Below, piece by piece: positions 45,615 to 55,679 of a DNA stretch of 64,000 bases (position 1 is the first letter of the stretch; the number at the start of each line of letters is the position of its first letter). The stretch covers positions 372,001-436,000 of the forward strand of contig NZ_JADKSG010000001.1 of NCBI RefSeq assembly GCF_015350805.1, given 5' to 3'. The translations under genes were made by a program, and so were the position numbers. Origin of the DNA: Herbiconiux sp. VKM Ac-1786. GTDB lineage: Bacteria > Actinomycetota > Actinomycetes > Actinomycetales > Microbacteriaceae. The notes beneath the pieces are model-generated. The model was given only the letters and a program-made list of their open reading frames with translations, was not told the DNA's origin and did not search any database.

Positions 45615-46238
45615 CTACTCGACCGGAGCCTCCTCGGCCGGAGCCTCTTCGGGCGGCGCCTCCTCGACCGGGGCGGCGGTGTCGGTCAGCCCCGGTCCGG
45701 CGTAGTCGGTGCCCAGCACCGCCGTGAGGTCGGCGCCCGGGAACGAGGTGTTCAGCTCGATCGGCACGCCGCCGAGCAGCTGCGCGAGCCCGAGGGCCGC
45801 CCCCTCGTTGGCCGGGTCGGCGTAGTAGACGGTGGTGGTGGCGAAGTCGGTGGTGCTGGCGTTCGCGCGCGATCCGACGTTCCAGCCGCCCGCGACCGCG
45901 GCGTCACCCACGCGGGTGGCGAGGCCGACGATCTCGGTGCCGTTCAGCACGGTGACCGACTTGGTGCCGTCGGTGACGGGCGCGACGGTGGGGGTCGCGG
46001 TCGGCGCCTCGGTGGCGGCCTCCGACGAGCCGGCGCCTCCCAGCGCATCCGTGAACTGGTTGTTGTTGTCGATGATCGCGAGGTAGCCGATGCCGGCCCC
46101 CACGAGCAGCACCGTCGCGAGCGCCGCCCAGGCGAGCACGCGCCAGCCGCGACCGCGCGGCACGGGGCCGCGGTGCGCGCCGACGCGCCCGGTGGGGGCG
46201 GGAAGGCGGTCGAAGCTGTCCTCGGGGAAACGTGGCAT
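45615..46238 (-). CDS. Membrane-anchored LytR C-terminal-domain protein
   Basis: From the ATG at 46238 the product is 207 residues; an upstream extension to 46454 would overlap the DUF3263 gene. It has a basic cytoplasmic tail, one membrane span (VLAWAALATVLLVGAGIGYLA, about residues 34-54), a Thr/Pro-rich linker, and a LytR_C domain (KSVTVLNGTEIVGLATRVGD, GWNVGSRANASTTDF, TTVYYADPANEGAALGLAQL). The tail is repetitive Glu/Ala/Pro. Such proteins sit outside the membrane and are linked to cell-wall assembly. It follows the DUF3263 gene by 14 bases, a conserved actinobacterial pair. Confidence 0.85.
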   Translation of the reverse strand: MPRFPEDSFDRLPAPTGRVGAHRGPVPRGRGWRVLAWAALATVLLVGAGIGYLAIIDNNNQFTDALGGAGSSEAATEAPTATPTVAPVTDGTKSVTVLNGTEIVGLATRVGDAAVAGGWNVGSRANASTTDFATTTVYYADPANEGAALGLAQLLGGVPIELNTSFPGADLTAVLGTDYAGPGLTDTAAPVEEAPPEEAPAEEAPVE

Positions 46239-46252
46239 GGAGCGGCAGGGTC

Positions 46253-46504
46253 CTAGTCGTCGCGCGACAGCAGTCGGGCCGAGCGCGCAGCGAGACGCGC
46301 CTCCCGAACCCGCTGAAGCCTCTTGATGAGCATCGGGTCGTGTGCGAGAGCGGCCGGGGAGTCGATCAGCGCACCGAGAAGTTGATAGTAGCGGGCGGAG
46401 GAGAGGCCGAAGGTCTTGCGGATCGCCTGCTCCTTGGCACCGGCGTGGCGCCACCAGCTGCGTTCGAAGACGAGGATGCGGATGTCGCGCTCGCTGAGCT
46501 CCAT
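46253..46504 (-). CDS. DUF3263 small protein
   Basis: The 83-residue protein, LSERDIRILVFERSWWRHAG then KEQAIRKTFGLSSARYYQLL, is a textbook DUF3263 member. Helical content and the R-K-T-F-G-L-S-S-A-R-Y-Y-Q-L pattern suggest a helix-turn-helix DNA-binding fold. It lies just before the LytR_C gene on the same strand. Its function is not established. Confidence 0.88.
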   Translation of the reverse strand: MELSERDIRILVFERSWWRHAGAKEQAIRKTFGLSSARYYQLLGALIDSPAALAHDPMLIKRLQRVREARLAARSARLLSRDD

Positions 46505-46641
46505 GCCCTGCCCTCCTGTTCCGATCCGGACATCATATTGGCGGGTACCTCAACGACCGCCGATAGCCGCGCGGCACCCAGACAATCCTGCGATGATCGT
46601 TCGCGGCCCCCGATCACCCGATCCCGTTCAGCAGGAGCATC

Positions 46642-47043
46642 ATGAGCTACCAGGTTTCCAAGTCCGACGACGAGTGGCGCGAGGAGCTCTCCGCCGAGGA
46701 GTTCGCCGTGCTGCGACAGGCCGCCACCGAGCGCCCCTGGACGGGCGAGCTGCTCGACGAGCACCGCGAGGGCGTCTACCGCTGCAAGGCCTGCTCGGCC
46801 GAGCTCTTCCGCAGCGAGACCAAGTTCGACTCGCACTGCGGCTGGCCGAGCTTCTACGACCCGGCCGGCTCCGACGCCGTCGAGCTGATCGAGGACCGCT
46901 CGCTCGGCATGGTGCGCACCGAGGTGCGCTGCGCCCGCTGCGGCTCGCACCTCGGCCACCTCTTCGACGACGCGCCCCAGACGCCCACCGGCGACCGCTA
47001 CTGCATGAACTCCGTCTCGCTGACCTTCGACGGGGTGGCGTAG
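46642..47043 (+). CDS. msrB: Peptide methionine-(R)-S-oxide reductase MsrB
   Basis: The 133-residue enzyme has both zinc CxxC pairs (YRCKACSAELF and VRCARCGSHLGHLF), the S-H-C-G-W-P-S-F-Y segment and the catalytic Cys in GDRYCMNSVSL. It reduces methionine-R-sulfoxide in proteins with thioredoxin. An SD GCAGGAG precedes the ATG. The nitroreductase-like gene follows within three bases, so the two probably form a redox operon. Confidence 0.95.
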   Translation: MSYQVSKSDDEWREELSAEEFAVLRQAATERPWTGELLDEHREGVYRCKACSAELFRSETKFDSHCGWPSFYDPAGSDAVELIEDRSLGMVRTEVRCARCGSHLGHLFDDAPQTPTGDRYCMNSVSLTFDGVA

Positions 47044-47045
47044 CC

Positions 47046-47597
47046 GTGCCCGGTGTCAGAGAGGCGATGCTCGCCCGGCGCTCGTCGTCGCGGGTGACGG
47101 ATGCCGCGCCCAGCCCCGCGCAGGTGGCCGCGGCCGTCGAGGCGGCCGGCCAACTCGCCGACCACAGCGGCCTGCGCCCGTGGCGGGTCATCGAGCTGCG
47201 CGCCGACGGCATCAGCCGCCTGGGCCGTGGCCTCGCCGAGGCCGACGGCGCGAAGGACAAGGACGTCGAGAAGTTCGTGGCGAAGGCGCACCGCGCCCCG
47301 CTCGTGCTGGCGATCGTCGTGTCGTACGCCCCGAAGCACAAGGTGCCGAAGTGGGAGCAGGAGGCCGTGGCCGCCGGAGTCGCGCACAACCTCTCCCTCG
47401 TGCTCGACGACGAGGGCTGGGGCGTGTTCTGGCGCACCGGCGAGCACACCCGCGCCAAGGCCGTGAAGAAGGCCCACCGACTCGGCAAGAACGAGGAGCT
47501 GCTCGGCTGGCTGTACGTGGGAGGCGTGCCGCCCCGCGGTCGCAAACCCCGCGGGAAGGGGCGCATCCGCGTCTCGGAGCACCTCTCGACGCTCTGA
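47046..47597 (+). CDS. Nitroreductase-family protein
   Basis: From the GTG at 47046 the product has 183 residues. It shows the nitroreductase start (REAMLARRSSSRVTD) with FMN-contacting R-R-S-S-S, the helix AAAVEAAGQLADHSGLRPWR, the loop APLVLAIVVSYAPK and a C-terminal G-W-L-Y-V-G-G segment. Size and order suit the short NfsA/NfnB-like class that reduces nitro- or quinone compounds with NAD(P)H. It begins two bases after the msrB stop. The substrate is unknown. Confidence 0.8.
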   Translation: MPGVREAMLARRSSSRVTDAAPSPAQVAAAVEAAGQLADHSGLRPWRVIELRADGISRLGRGLAEADGAKDKDVEKFVAKAHRAPLVLAIVVSYAPKHKVPKWEQEAVAAGVAHNLSLVLDDEGWGVFWRTGEHTRAKAVKKAHRLGKNEELLGWLYVGGVPPRGRKPRGKGRIRVSEHLSTL

Positions 47598-47618
47598 CGG
47601 CCGTAGGCTGGTGGCACT

Positions 47619-48914
47619 GTGACCGATCTTGATCGTGCTCCGGTCGACGACGACTCCCTCCTTCCTGCGGACGGCTCCGCCGCTCAGGACCTCCCCGCCG
47701 GGCCGGCGCTCGTCGACGTGCCCGCGACCAGGCGCTGGCTCGCCATCCTCGCCCTCGCGCTCGGCGGCTTCGGCATCGGCGTCACCGAGTTCGTCACGAT
47801 GGGCCTGCTGCCGAACATCGCGGCCGACCTGCTGCCCGGCCAGTACGCCGTCGACGCGGCCGGCGCCAACGCGAACGCGGGCCTGCTCGTCTCGGCCTAC
47901 GCGCTCGGCGTCGTGGTGGGCGCCCCCACGATCGCCGCGGCGGCCGCCCGCTGGCCCCGAAAGCGCCTGCTGCTCGTGCTCGTGGCGGTGTTCGTGGTGG
48001 GCAACCTGCTCTCGGCGATCCTGCCCTCGTTCGGCCTGGTGCTCGCCGCGCGCTTCGTCAGCGCCCTGCCGCACGGCGCCTACTTCGGCATCGCCTCGCT
48101 CGTCGCCGCCTCGCTGATGGGTCCCGACAAGCGCGCCCGCGGCGTCGCCTTCGTGCTCGGCGGCCTCACCATCGCGAACGTGGTCGGCGTGCCGTTCGGC
48201 ACCTTCCTCGGCCAGAACTTCGGCTGGCGCAGCGCCTACCTGATGGTCGGCGTCATCTTCGCGGTGACGCTCGTCGCGATCGCGCTGACCGTGCCGTTCC
48301 GCCCGGGCGACCCCACGGCGACGATGCGCAACGAGCTGAAGGCGTTCACCCGGCTGCAGGTCTGGCTGACGCTCGCGGTCGGCTCGATCGGTTTCGGCGG
48401 GGTCTTCGCCGTCTACACCTACGTCGCGCCCGTGGTCACCGACGTCACCCGGCAGGGCGACGGCTTCGTGCCCTGGGTGCTCGTGGCCTTCGGCATCGGC
48501 ATGACGATCGGCAACGCCCTCGCCGGCTGGCTGACCGACCGCTCGGTGAAGCGCTCGCTCGTCATCGGCATCCTCGGCACCGGGCTCTCGGTGCTCGCCT
48601 TCGCCCTGACCGCGCACACCGTCGTCGGCCTGATCGTCTCGATCTTCTTCGTCGGCGCCTTCGCCGGCTCGTGCTCGCCCGCCATCCAGACCCGTCTGAT
48701 GGACGTCTCGCACAACGCGCAGACCATCGCCGCCGCGCTGAACCACTCGGCGCTGAACATCGGCAACACCCTGGGCGCGTTCCTCGGCGGCGTGGCCATC
48801 GCCGCGGGCTTCGGCTACCTCTCCCCGGCCTACGTGGGCGTGGGGCTGGCGGCGCTCGGGTTCGTCGCGCTGCTGGTGTCGTTCGCGGTCGACCGGGCCC
48901 GCAGCCGGGCCTGA
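47619..48914 (+). CDS. MFS efflux transporter, DHA1 / AraJ-like
   Basis: The 431-residue protein has a ~35-residue cytoplasmic start and twelve predicted membrane spans. The first span carries LALGGFGIGVTEFVTMGLLP, the DHA1 motif of sugar-efflux/arabinose-type exporters (AraJ/YdhP); the cytoplasmic loop A-R-W-P-R-K-R and the later LTDRSVKRSL match MFS motif A remnants. It likely exports drugs or sugars by proton antiport. It starts at a GTG 22 bases after the nitroreductase gene, so it may belong to the same transcript. Confidence 0.9.
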   Translation: MTDLDRAPVDDDSLLPADGSAAQDLPAGPALVDVPATRRWLAILALALGGFGIGVTEFVTMGLLPNIAADLLPGQYAVDAAGANANAGLLVSAYALGVVVGAPTIAAAAARWPRKRLLLVLVAVFVVGNLLSAILPSFGLVLAARFVSALPHGAYFGIASLVAASLMGPDKRARGVAFVLGGLTIANVVGVPFGTFLGQNFGWRSAYLMVGVIFAVTLVAIALTVPFRPGDPTATMRNELKAFTRLQVWLTLAVGSIGFGGVFAVYTYVAPVVTDVTRQGDGFVPWVLVAFGIGMTIGNALAGWLTDRSVKRSLVIGILGTGLSVLAFALTAHTVVGLIVSIFFVGAFAGSCSPAIQTRLMDVSHNAQTIAAALNHSALNIGNTLGAFLGGVAIAAGFGYLSPAYVGVGLAALGFVALLVSFAVDRARSRA

Positions 48915-48919
48915 GCCCC

Positions 48920-49114
48920 CTACTGGTCGCTGTCGGGGTCGATGAGCTCGGGGTCGCCGCCCGGCCGCACCTCGGCGTCGTCGCGCACGTCGATGCGGGT
49001 GGTGCCGTCCGACGTCGTCGAGACGTCGATGCGCGGGGCCGCGTCGGCCTCCGTCGCGTCGGGGGCACTGGTCAGCTGATCGTGGCGCTTCTCGGCGTCG
49101 GTGGGTTCGCGCAT
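48920..49114 (-). CDS. Small hypothetical acidic protein
   Basis: This 64-residue frame (EPTDAEKRHDQLTSAPDATE..., ending PELIDPDSDQ) is polar, with no signal peptide and no cysteine. Codon bias matches the chromosome, and the middle (RIDVSTTSDGTTRIDVRDDA) reads like a beta-hairpin repeat. It is convergent with the MFS gene, five bases apart. I do not recognise the family; it may be real but non-essential. Confidence 0.5.
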   Translation of the reverse strand: MREPTDAEKRHDQLTSAPDATEADAAPRIDVSTTSDGTTRIDVRDDAEVRPGGDPELIDPDSDQ

Positions 49115-49262
49115 GGGTCAAGTCAACCCCGGTGAGCGGATGCGCGCACGGACGCGGCCCCGAGCATCCGCTCTCGTACCCCCCGAACGCGCTACTCGAT
49201 CTCACAGCAACCGTTCACACGCCTGCAATGATCGTGTCGCTGAGGCGACGTAATCTGGCGTC

Positions 49263-49436
49263 ATGCCTTCGACGACGAGACGTCGCCGGAGGCGACGCGA
49301 CTCCAGCCGCTACTACGTGAACCCGCAGCGCGATCACGCCCTGCGCATCGGCAAGATCGTGCTCGTGGTGGTGATGGGCCTCGTCGCCGTCGGCCTCGTG
49401 GTCATGGCCATGTACGGCGACCGCATCCTGAGCTGA
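49263..49436 (+). CDS. Small single-span membrane protein, 57 residues
   Basis: An ATG at 49263 opens a 57-residue frame ending at TGA 49434-49436: a strongly basic start (seven Arg in TTRRRRRRRDSSRYYVNPQR), then a single membrane span (KIVLVVVMGLVAVGLVVMAM) and a short outside tail (YGDRILS). Charge pattern places the N-terminus inside. It is too short for many gene finders, but codon bias is strong throughout. It lies upstream of the tRNA-Thr gene. Its function is unknown. Confidence 0.7.
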   Translation: MPSTTRRRRRRRDSSRYYVNPQRDHALRIGKIVLVVVMGLVAVGLVVMAMYGDRILS

Positions 49437-49463
49437 CCGGGCGATCTCCCGAGCGGATGCTCG

Positions 49464-49539
49464 TGGGGCCGGCCACGGGACTCGAACCCGTAACCCCCGC
49501 TTTACAAGAGCGGTGCGCTACCAATTGCGCCAGGCCGGC
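49464..49539 (-). tRNA. tRNA-Thr (anticodon TGT)
   Basis: On the minus strand the cloverleaf reads acceptor GCCGGCC/GGCCGGC, D arm GCGC-loop-GCGC, anticodon stem CCGCT/AGCGG with loop C-T-T-G-T-A-A, and T arm ACGGG-TTCGAGT-CCCGT. Anticodon TGT decodes ACA. CCA appears encoded (49466-49464), leaving an unusual C as discriminator. Confidence 0.92.
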
Positions 49540-49613
49540 TGGGGTGGAACACCTCATTGTAGCGACGCGCGACGACGGCCGCCCGGCGCACCGGACGGCC
49601 GTGGCGCGTTCGC

Positions 49614-50519
49614 TCAGCCCGCGGTGGGGGCGGGAGTCGGCGTGGCGGTCGAGTAGGCCTCGCCCGAGACCTGCACGACGAAGGCGCTGAACGCGTCGGG
49701 GTCGGTGAGGGAGCCCGTGTACTTCTCGCCGTTCACGAGCACCGTCGGGGTGCCGGTGACCTTGGCCTCGTCGGTGTCGGGCAGCGGACCCTCGAGGGCG
49801 CGCGAAGTGGAGTCGGCGACCCAGCCCCGGAAGGAGGTGTCGTCGATGCACGACTCGATGTCGCCCTGCGCGGTGACCTTGGCCTCGCCCGCGAGGTCTT
49901 TCAGCTTCTGGTTGTCGAGACCCTCGGTGTTCTCGGCGGGCTGGTTCTGGAACAGCAGCGAGTTGTAGTCCCAGAACTGGTCGGGCGAGTAGTTCGCGAC
50001 GCAGGCGGCGGCGTTGGCCGAGCGCGTTGAGTACTTCGAGCCGAGCGAGGAGCGGTCGAGGATCGACAGCGGGTGGATCTCGACGGTGGCGGCTCCCGAC
50101 TGGATCCACTCCCCCATCTGCGTGTTGTTCGTGGCCTCGAACTGGCCGCAGTAGGGGCACATGTAGTCGAGGTAGACGCGGATGTCGACCGTGCCGGAGG
50201 CGGGGTCGTTGACCGTCGGCACCGGGTCTTCGCCCGCGGCGAGGGCGGGGGTCGTCTCGGCGACGAAGCCGGTGCCGATCTGGATGCCGTCGCTCGCCAT
50301 GTTCTGCGGGCCGGGGCCGGCCGGGCGGATGGTCGACACGATCACGAGGGCGACACCGACGATGATCGCGATGACGACGACGCTGAGGGAGGAGATCAGG
50401 ATGGCGCGGTTGCGCACCTCTTTCTTGCGCTGCTCCTCGCGGAGCTGCTTCGCCTTCTCCCGGGCGGCCTCACGTCGCTGGTTCTTGGACTGACGATCTC
50501 CGGATCCGTCGATGGTCAT
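49614..50519 (-). CDS. DsbA-like membrane-anchored thiol-disulfide oxidoreductase
   Basis: With the ATG at 50519 the protein has 301 residues. A basic, charged cytoplasmic N-terminus (QRREAAREKAKQLREEQRKK) precedes one membrane span (ILISSLSVVVIAIIVGVALV), then a DsbA-type thioredoxin fold outside the cell with catalytic C-P-Y-C in VYLDYMCPYCGQFEA and the cis-Pro loop TGTPTVLVNG. A second Cys pair (AACVANY, IESCIDD) may form a structural disulfide. The role is disulfide formation in secreted proteins. It ends near the tRNA-Thr gene. Confidence 0.9.
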   Translation of the reverse strand: MTIDGSGDRQSKNQRREAAREKAKQLREEQRKKEVRNRAILISSLSVVVIAIIVGVALVIVSTIRPAGPGPQNMASDGIQIGTGFVAETTPALAAGEDPVPTVNDPASGTVDIRVYLDYMCPYCGQFEATNNTQMGEWIQSGAATVEIHPLSILDRSSLGSKYSTRSANAAACVANYSPDQFWDYNSLLFQNQPAENTEGLDNQKLKDLAGEAKVTAQGDIESCIDDTSFRGWVADSTSRALEGPLPDTDEAKVTGTPTVLVNGEKYTGSLTDPDAFSAFVVQVSGEAYSTATPTPAPTAG

Positions 50520-50729
50520 GCGTGTTGACTCCGTGTGATGGTGTGCGAGTGCGGCCTGGCAGGACGGCCGGCGACCACTCAAGGATAGTAGGAAGCCTGT
50601 CTGGGAACTCGCCACAGGGTGGCTGTACGCCACAGCTGTGCGAGAATGTCCGATGGACCTTCATCGACGAAGGCCCGGCACCATCCATCACAACGGATCG
50701 TCCGGCACGTACCTGCCGGTGAAGGAGAA

Positions 50730-51833
<1,104 letters not shown>

Positions 51834-51850
51834 CCTGCCCGATCCTGATC

Positions 51851-51886
51851 GACTCTGCCGTGGCTCCCAGGGGCCACGGCAGAGTC
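51851..51886 (+). terminator. Hairpin terminator after the UgpC-like ATPase gene
   Basis: GACTCTGCCGTGGC (51851-51864) pairs perfectly with 51873-51886 over 14 bp. It begins 17 bases after the stop codon and sits 20 bases before the next start, separating the ATPase from the DUF4032 gene. T-tail absent. Confidence 0.7.
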
Positions 51887-51906
51887 GTCTGACCACCACG
51901 AGACGG

Positions 51907-53208
51907 ATGAGCCCCATGAGCACCTCCCTGAACATCACCTCGGCCACGGCCGACCCGGCGCTGCTCGACCTGCCCTGGGAGCTTCCGCTCGACGACTGGG
52001 CCGACGAGTACATCGCCGCCCTGCCCAAGGGCATCTCGCGCCACCTCGTGCGCTTCGCCCACCTCTCGGGCCACGTGATCGCCATCAAGGAGACCACCGA
52101 CGAGATGGCCAAGCGGGAGTACGAGATGCTGCGCACCCTGCAGCGCCTCGACGTGCCCTGCGTCGACCCGCTCGCGGTCGTCACGAACCGCCGCACCTTC
52201 GACGGCGACGTGCTCAACTCGGCGCTGGTCACCCGGCACCTGAAGTTCTCGCTCCCCTATCGCGCGCTGTTCTCGCAGCAGCTGCGCCCCGACACCGCGA
52301 CCCGGCTCGTCGACGCCCTCGCGGTGCTGCTCGTGCGCCTGCACGTGATCGGCTTCTTCTGGGGCGACGTCTCGCTCTCGAACACCCTCTTCCGGCGCGA
52401 CGCCGGCGCCTTCGCGGCCTACCTCGTCGACGCCGAGACCGGCCAGCTCTACGAGGGCGGGCTCTCCAACGGCCAGCGCGAGAACGACCTCGAGATCGCC
52501 CGCGTGAACATCGCCGGCGAGCTGATGGACCTCGAGGCCGGCGGCCGCATCGACGAGGAGCTCGACCCGATCACCGTCTCGAACGGCATCGTCGCGGCCT
52601 ACCGCTCGCTCTGGAAGGAGCTCACCGGCTCCGAGTCGTTCAGCAGCTCCGAGCGCTGGCGCATCAACGAGCGCGTCGACCGCCTGAACGACCTCGGCTT
52701 CGACATCGAGGAGCTCGCGATCAAGACCACCGAGGGTGGCACGACCGTGCGCATCCAGCCCAAGGTGGTGGATGCGGGGCACCACCAGCGCCGCCTGCTG
52801 CGCCTCACCGGGCTCGACGCCCAGGAGAACCAGGCCCGGCGCCTCCTGAACGACCTCGACTCCTACACGGCCAAGTACGGCCGCAAGGCGTACGACGAGG
52901 AGATGCTCGCGCACGAGTGGCTCGCCAAGGTGTTCGAGCCGGTCATCCGCGCCATCCCCCGCGACCTCAAGGGCAAGCTCGAACCGGCCGAGATCTTCCA
53001 CCAGCTGCTCGAGCACCGCTGGTACATGAGCCAGGAGCAGAACCGCGACGTGCCGCTGGCCGAGGCCCTCTCGTCCTACGTCGAGGACATCCTGCGCCAC
53101 CGACGCGACGAGGCCACCGTGATCGAGCCCCCGACCGGGGCGATCACGATGGCCATCGCGGTGCAGGACGCCGCCTCCGACGACGAGGACTGGCGCCTGA
53201 AGGTCTAG
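51907..53208 (+). CDS. DUF4032 / lipopolysaccharide-kinase-like protein
   Basis: The 433-residue protein has a protein-kinase-like N-lobe ([20 protein letters not shown] with Lys, then [11 protein letters not shown]) and C-lobe ([26 protein letters not shown] resembling the HxDxxxxN loop; then [10 protein letters not shown] with the D-F-G-like Asp). A DUF4032 region follows ([20 protein letters not shown]). It seems a kinase of the WaaP/Kdo group; substrate unknown. Its neighbour, the UgpC-like ATPase, is a recurrent actinobacterial partner. The stop codon overlaps that of the convergent rlmB (CTAG). Confidence 0.85.
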   Translation: MSPMSTSLNITSATADPALLDLPWELPLDDWADEYIAALPKGISRHLVRFAHLSGHVIAIKETTDEMAKREYEMLRTLQRLDVPCVDPLAVVTNRRTFDGDVLNSALVTRHLKFSLPYRALFSQQLRPDTATRLVDALAVLLVRLHVIGFFWGDVSLSNTLFRRDAGAFAAYLVDAETGQLYEGGLSNGQRENDLEIARVNIAGELMDLEAGGRIDEELDPITVSNGIVAAYRSLWKELTGSESFSSSERWRINERVDRLNDLGFDIEELAIKTTEGGTTVRIQPKVVDAGHHQRRLLRLTGLDAQENQARRLLNDLDSYTAKYGRKAYDEEMLAHEWLAKVFEPVIRAIPRDLKGKLEPAEIFHQLLEHRWYMSQEQNRDVPLAEALSSYVEDILRHRRDEATVIEPPTGAITMAIAVQDAASDDEDWRLKV

Positions 53209-54242
53209 CCCTTCTTCAGGGTGCGCTGGCGCGCGATCTCGTAGAGGGTGACCGAGGCCGCGATGCCGGCGTTCAGCGACTCGGTGCCCGAGGAGATCGG
53301 GATCGAGACGATGGCGTCGCAGGTCTCGGTGACGAGGCGCGACAGGCCCTTGCCCTCGTTGCCCACGACGATCACGATCGGGCCCTGGGCGAAGTCGAGG
53401 CCCGGCAGCTCGACGTCGCCGTCGCCGTCGAGGCCCACCACGAACACGCCCGCGGCCTTGAAGGCCTTGAGGGTCTGGGTGAGGTTCGACGCCATGGCGA
53501 CGGGCGTGCGGGCGGCGGCGCCGGCCGAGGTCTTCCAGGCCGAGGCGGTGACGCCCACCGAGCGACGCTGGGGGACGATCACGCCGTGGCCGCCGAACGC
53601 GGCGGTCGAGCGGATGATCGCCCCGAGGTTGCGCGGGTCGGTGATGCCGTCCAGTGCCACGAACAGCGGCGTCTGCCCCTTGCGCGTGACCTGGTCGAGC
53701 AGGGTCTCCGGGTGGGCGTACTCGTACGGCGGCACCTTGAGGGCGAGCCCCTGGTGCACGGCGTCGTGGCCGGAGAGCCGGTCGAGCTCGGGGCGCATGA
53801 CCTCCATCACGGGGATGCCGCGCTTGTTCGCCAGCGACAGCGCCTCCTTGACGCGCTCGTCGACCTCCACGCGGAACGCCACGTACAGCGCCGTCGCGGG
53901 GATGTGCGCGCGCAGCGCCTCGACCACCGAGTTGCGCCCGGTGACCATCTCGCTGTCGTCGGCCTTCTTGACGCGGCGGGCGGGCGCGGTGCGCGGAGCA
54001 TCCTGTCCCCGCTCGGAGGACGAGCGGGCGCCGGGCCGGCCCTTGCCGCCGGCCGCGGCGAAGCGGTCGCGCGCGGCCTTGGCCTTGCCCGCGGGGTGGT
54101 ACGGCCGGTCTTCGGCCTTGGGCGTGGGCTTCTTGCCCTCGAGCGCCTGGCGCCCCTGCCCGCCCGAGCCGACGGCGCGGCCCTTGCTGCTCTTGCGTAC
54201 GGCTCCGGCCCGCGAGGGGCGTGCCGATCCTGATTTAGCCAT
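53205..54242 (-). CDS. rlmB: 23S rRNA (guanosine-2'-O-)-methyltransferase RlmB
   Basis: The 345-residue SpoU-family enzyme has a basic, disordered N-terminus of ~100 residues, a substrate-binding domain ([20 protein letters not shown]) and the knotted SPOUT domain: [20 protein letters not shown] (motif 1), [15 protein letters not shown] (motif 2) and [20 protein letters not shown] (motif 3). It methylates G2251 (E. coli numbering) in the ribosomal P loop. It overlaps the end of cysS by eight bases, so the pair is co-translated. Confidence 0.95.
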   Translation of the reverse strand: MAKSGSARPSRAGAVRKSSKGRAVGSGGQGRQALEGKKPTPKAEDRPYHPAGKAKAARDRFAAAGGKGRPGARSSSERGQDAPRTAPARRVKKADDSEMVTGRNSVVEALRAHIPATALYVAFRVEVDERVKEALSLANKRGIPVMEVMRPELDRLSGHDAVHQGLALKVPPYEYAHPETLLDQVTRKGQTPLFVALDGITDPRNLGAIIRSTAAFGGHGVIVPQRRSVGVTASAWKTSAGAAARTPVAMASNLTQTLKAFKAAGVFVVGLDGDGDVELPGLDFAQGPIVIVVGNEGKGLSRLVTETCDAIVSIPISSGTESLNAGIAASVTLYEIARQRTLKKG

Positions 54243-55659
54243 CGAGACTCCAGTGCGCGCCCGTGGGCGTGTCTTCTATCGAGATCCCCGCTTGTCCGAG
54301 TTCGTCCCGGATGCGGTCCGCGGTGGTGAAATCGCGGCTCTTGCGTGCCGTCTCACGGTCGGAGACGAGTCGTTCGACGAGGGCGCCGAGCGCGCGCTCG
54401 GCCCCGCTGTCGGTTCGGGAGGCCCACTCGGGGGCCAGGGGGTTGATGCCGAGCACCTCGGTCATGGCGAGCACCTGGCCGAGCAGCGTGGCCGCCTCGG
54501 CGAAGTCCTCGTCGTCGAGGGCGGCGTTGCCGCGGCGCACGGTCTCGTGGATGACCGCGATCGCCTGGGGCACGCTGAGGTCGTCGTCCATCGCCTCGCG
54601 GAACTCCTCGGGCACGACCAGCACGGCGGTGCCCTGGAAGCGGGTGCCCTCGAGCCGGCGCTCGGCGCGCTCGAGGAAGCCCTCGATGCGCGAGACCGCG
54701 GCCTCGGCCTCCTCCAGCGCCCCCTCGTGGTACTCGAGGGTGGAGCGGTAGTGGGCGGCACCGAGGTAGTAGCGCAGCACCACGGGGCGGGCCGAGTCGA
54801 TCAGCTCGGCCGCGAAGATCGAGTTGCCGAGCGACTTCGACATCTTCTGTCCGGTGACGGCCACCAGGCCGTTGTGGATCCAGAGGTTGGCGAACGGGTC
54901 GCCCGCCGCGTGCGACTGGGCCAGCTCGTTCTCGTGGTGCGGGAAGCGCAGGTCGAGGCCGCCGCCGTGGATGTCGAACTGCGGCCCGAGGTACTTCGTG
55001 GACATCGCGGAGCACTCGATGTGCCAGCCGGGGCGGCCGGCGCCCCACGGGCTCGACCAGGCGGCCGACTGCGGCTCGCCCTCCTTGTGCCCCTTCCACA
55101 GGGCGAAGTCGCGCACGTCGCGCTTGCCGCGGGAGTCGGAGTCGCCGGCCGGAGCCATGTCGTCGAGCTTCTGCCGGGTGAGCTCGCCGTAGGACGGCCA
55201 CGACGCGGTGTCGAAGTAGACGTCGCCGGTGCCGTCGTCGGTGGCGTAGGCGTGGCCGTTCTCGATCAGCCGCGCGATGATCGCCTGCATCTCGGAGATG
55301 GAGGCGGTGGCCCGCGGCTCGTAGGTGGGCGGCAGCACGCCGATGGCGCTGTAGGCGGCCGTGAACTCGAGCTCGACGCGGTAGGCCAGCGCCCACCACT
55401 CCTCGGTGGTGCCCGCGGCGTTCATCAGGATCTTGTCGTCGATGTCGGTGACGTTGCGCACGAAGGTGACCACGTAGCCGTTGTGGTCGAACCAGCGGCG
55501 CAGCTGGTCGTAGACGAGTGCCGAGCGCAGGTGACCGATGTGCGGGGACGACTGCACGGTGGGGCCGCACACGTAGATACCGACCCGGCCCGGCACGATG
55601 GGCGAGAAGTCGGTGAGCGCGTGGGCCTTCGAGTCGTAGAGTCGGATGGTCACCCCCAC
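54235..55659 (-). CDS. cysS: Cysteinyl-tRNA synthetase
   Basis: The 474-residue class I synthetase has the HIGH motif in [20 protein letters not shown] in [12 protein letters not shown], and zinc ligands in [19 protein letters not shown] and [10 protein letters not shown]. The C-terminal DALR-like anticodon helix bundle (about 370-474) is complete. A product of normal length, it charges tRNA-Cys. It overlaps rlmB (ATGGCTAA) and follows ispDF by 20 bases, giving an ispDF-cysS-rlmB operon common in actinobacteria. Confidence 0.97.
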   Translation of the reverse strand: MGVTIRLYDSKAHALTDFSPIVPGRVGIYVCGPTVQSSPHIGHLRSALVYDQLRRWFDHNGYVVTFVRNVTDIDDKILMNAAGTTEEWWALAYRVELEFTAAYSAIGVLPPTYEPRATASISEMQAIIARLIENGHAYATDDGTGDVYFDTASWPSYGELTRQKLDDMAPAGDSDSRGKRDVRDFALWKGHKEGEPQSAAWSSPWGAGRPGWHIECSAMSTKYLGPQFDIHGGGLDLRFPHHENELAQSHAAGDPFANLWIHNGLVAVTGQKMSKSLGNSIFAAELIDSARPVVLRYYLGAAHYRSTLEYHEGALEEAEAAVSRIEGFLERAERRLEGTRFQGTAVLVVPEEFREAMDDDLSVPQAIAVIHETVRRGNAALDDEDFAEAATLLGQVLAMTEVLGINPLAPEWASRTDSGAERALGALVERLVSDRETARKSRDFTTADRIRDELGQAGISIEDTPTGAHWSLDG

Positions 55660-55679
55660 AGTTTAGAGGGACGGCCCGC

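Noticed and set aside
53205-53208. Frameshift between the DUF4032 gene and rlmB
   Set aside because: The two genes are convergent and simply share a CTAG stop overlap.
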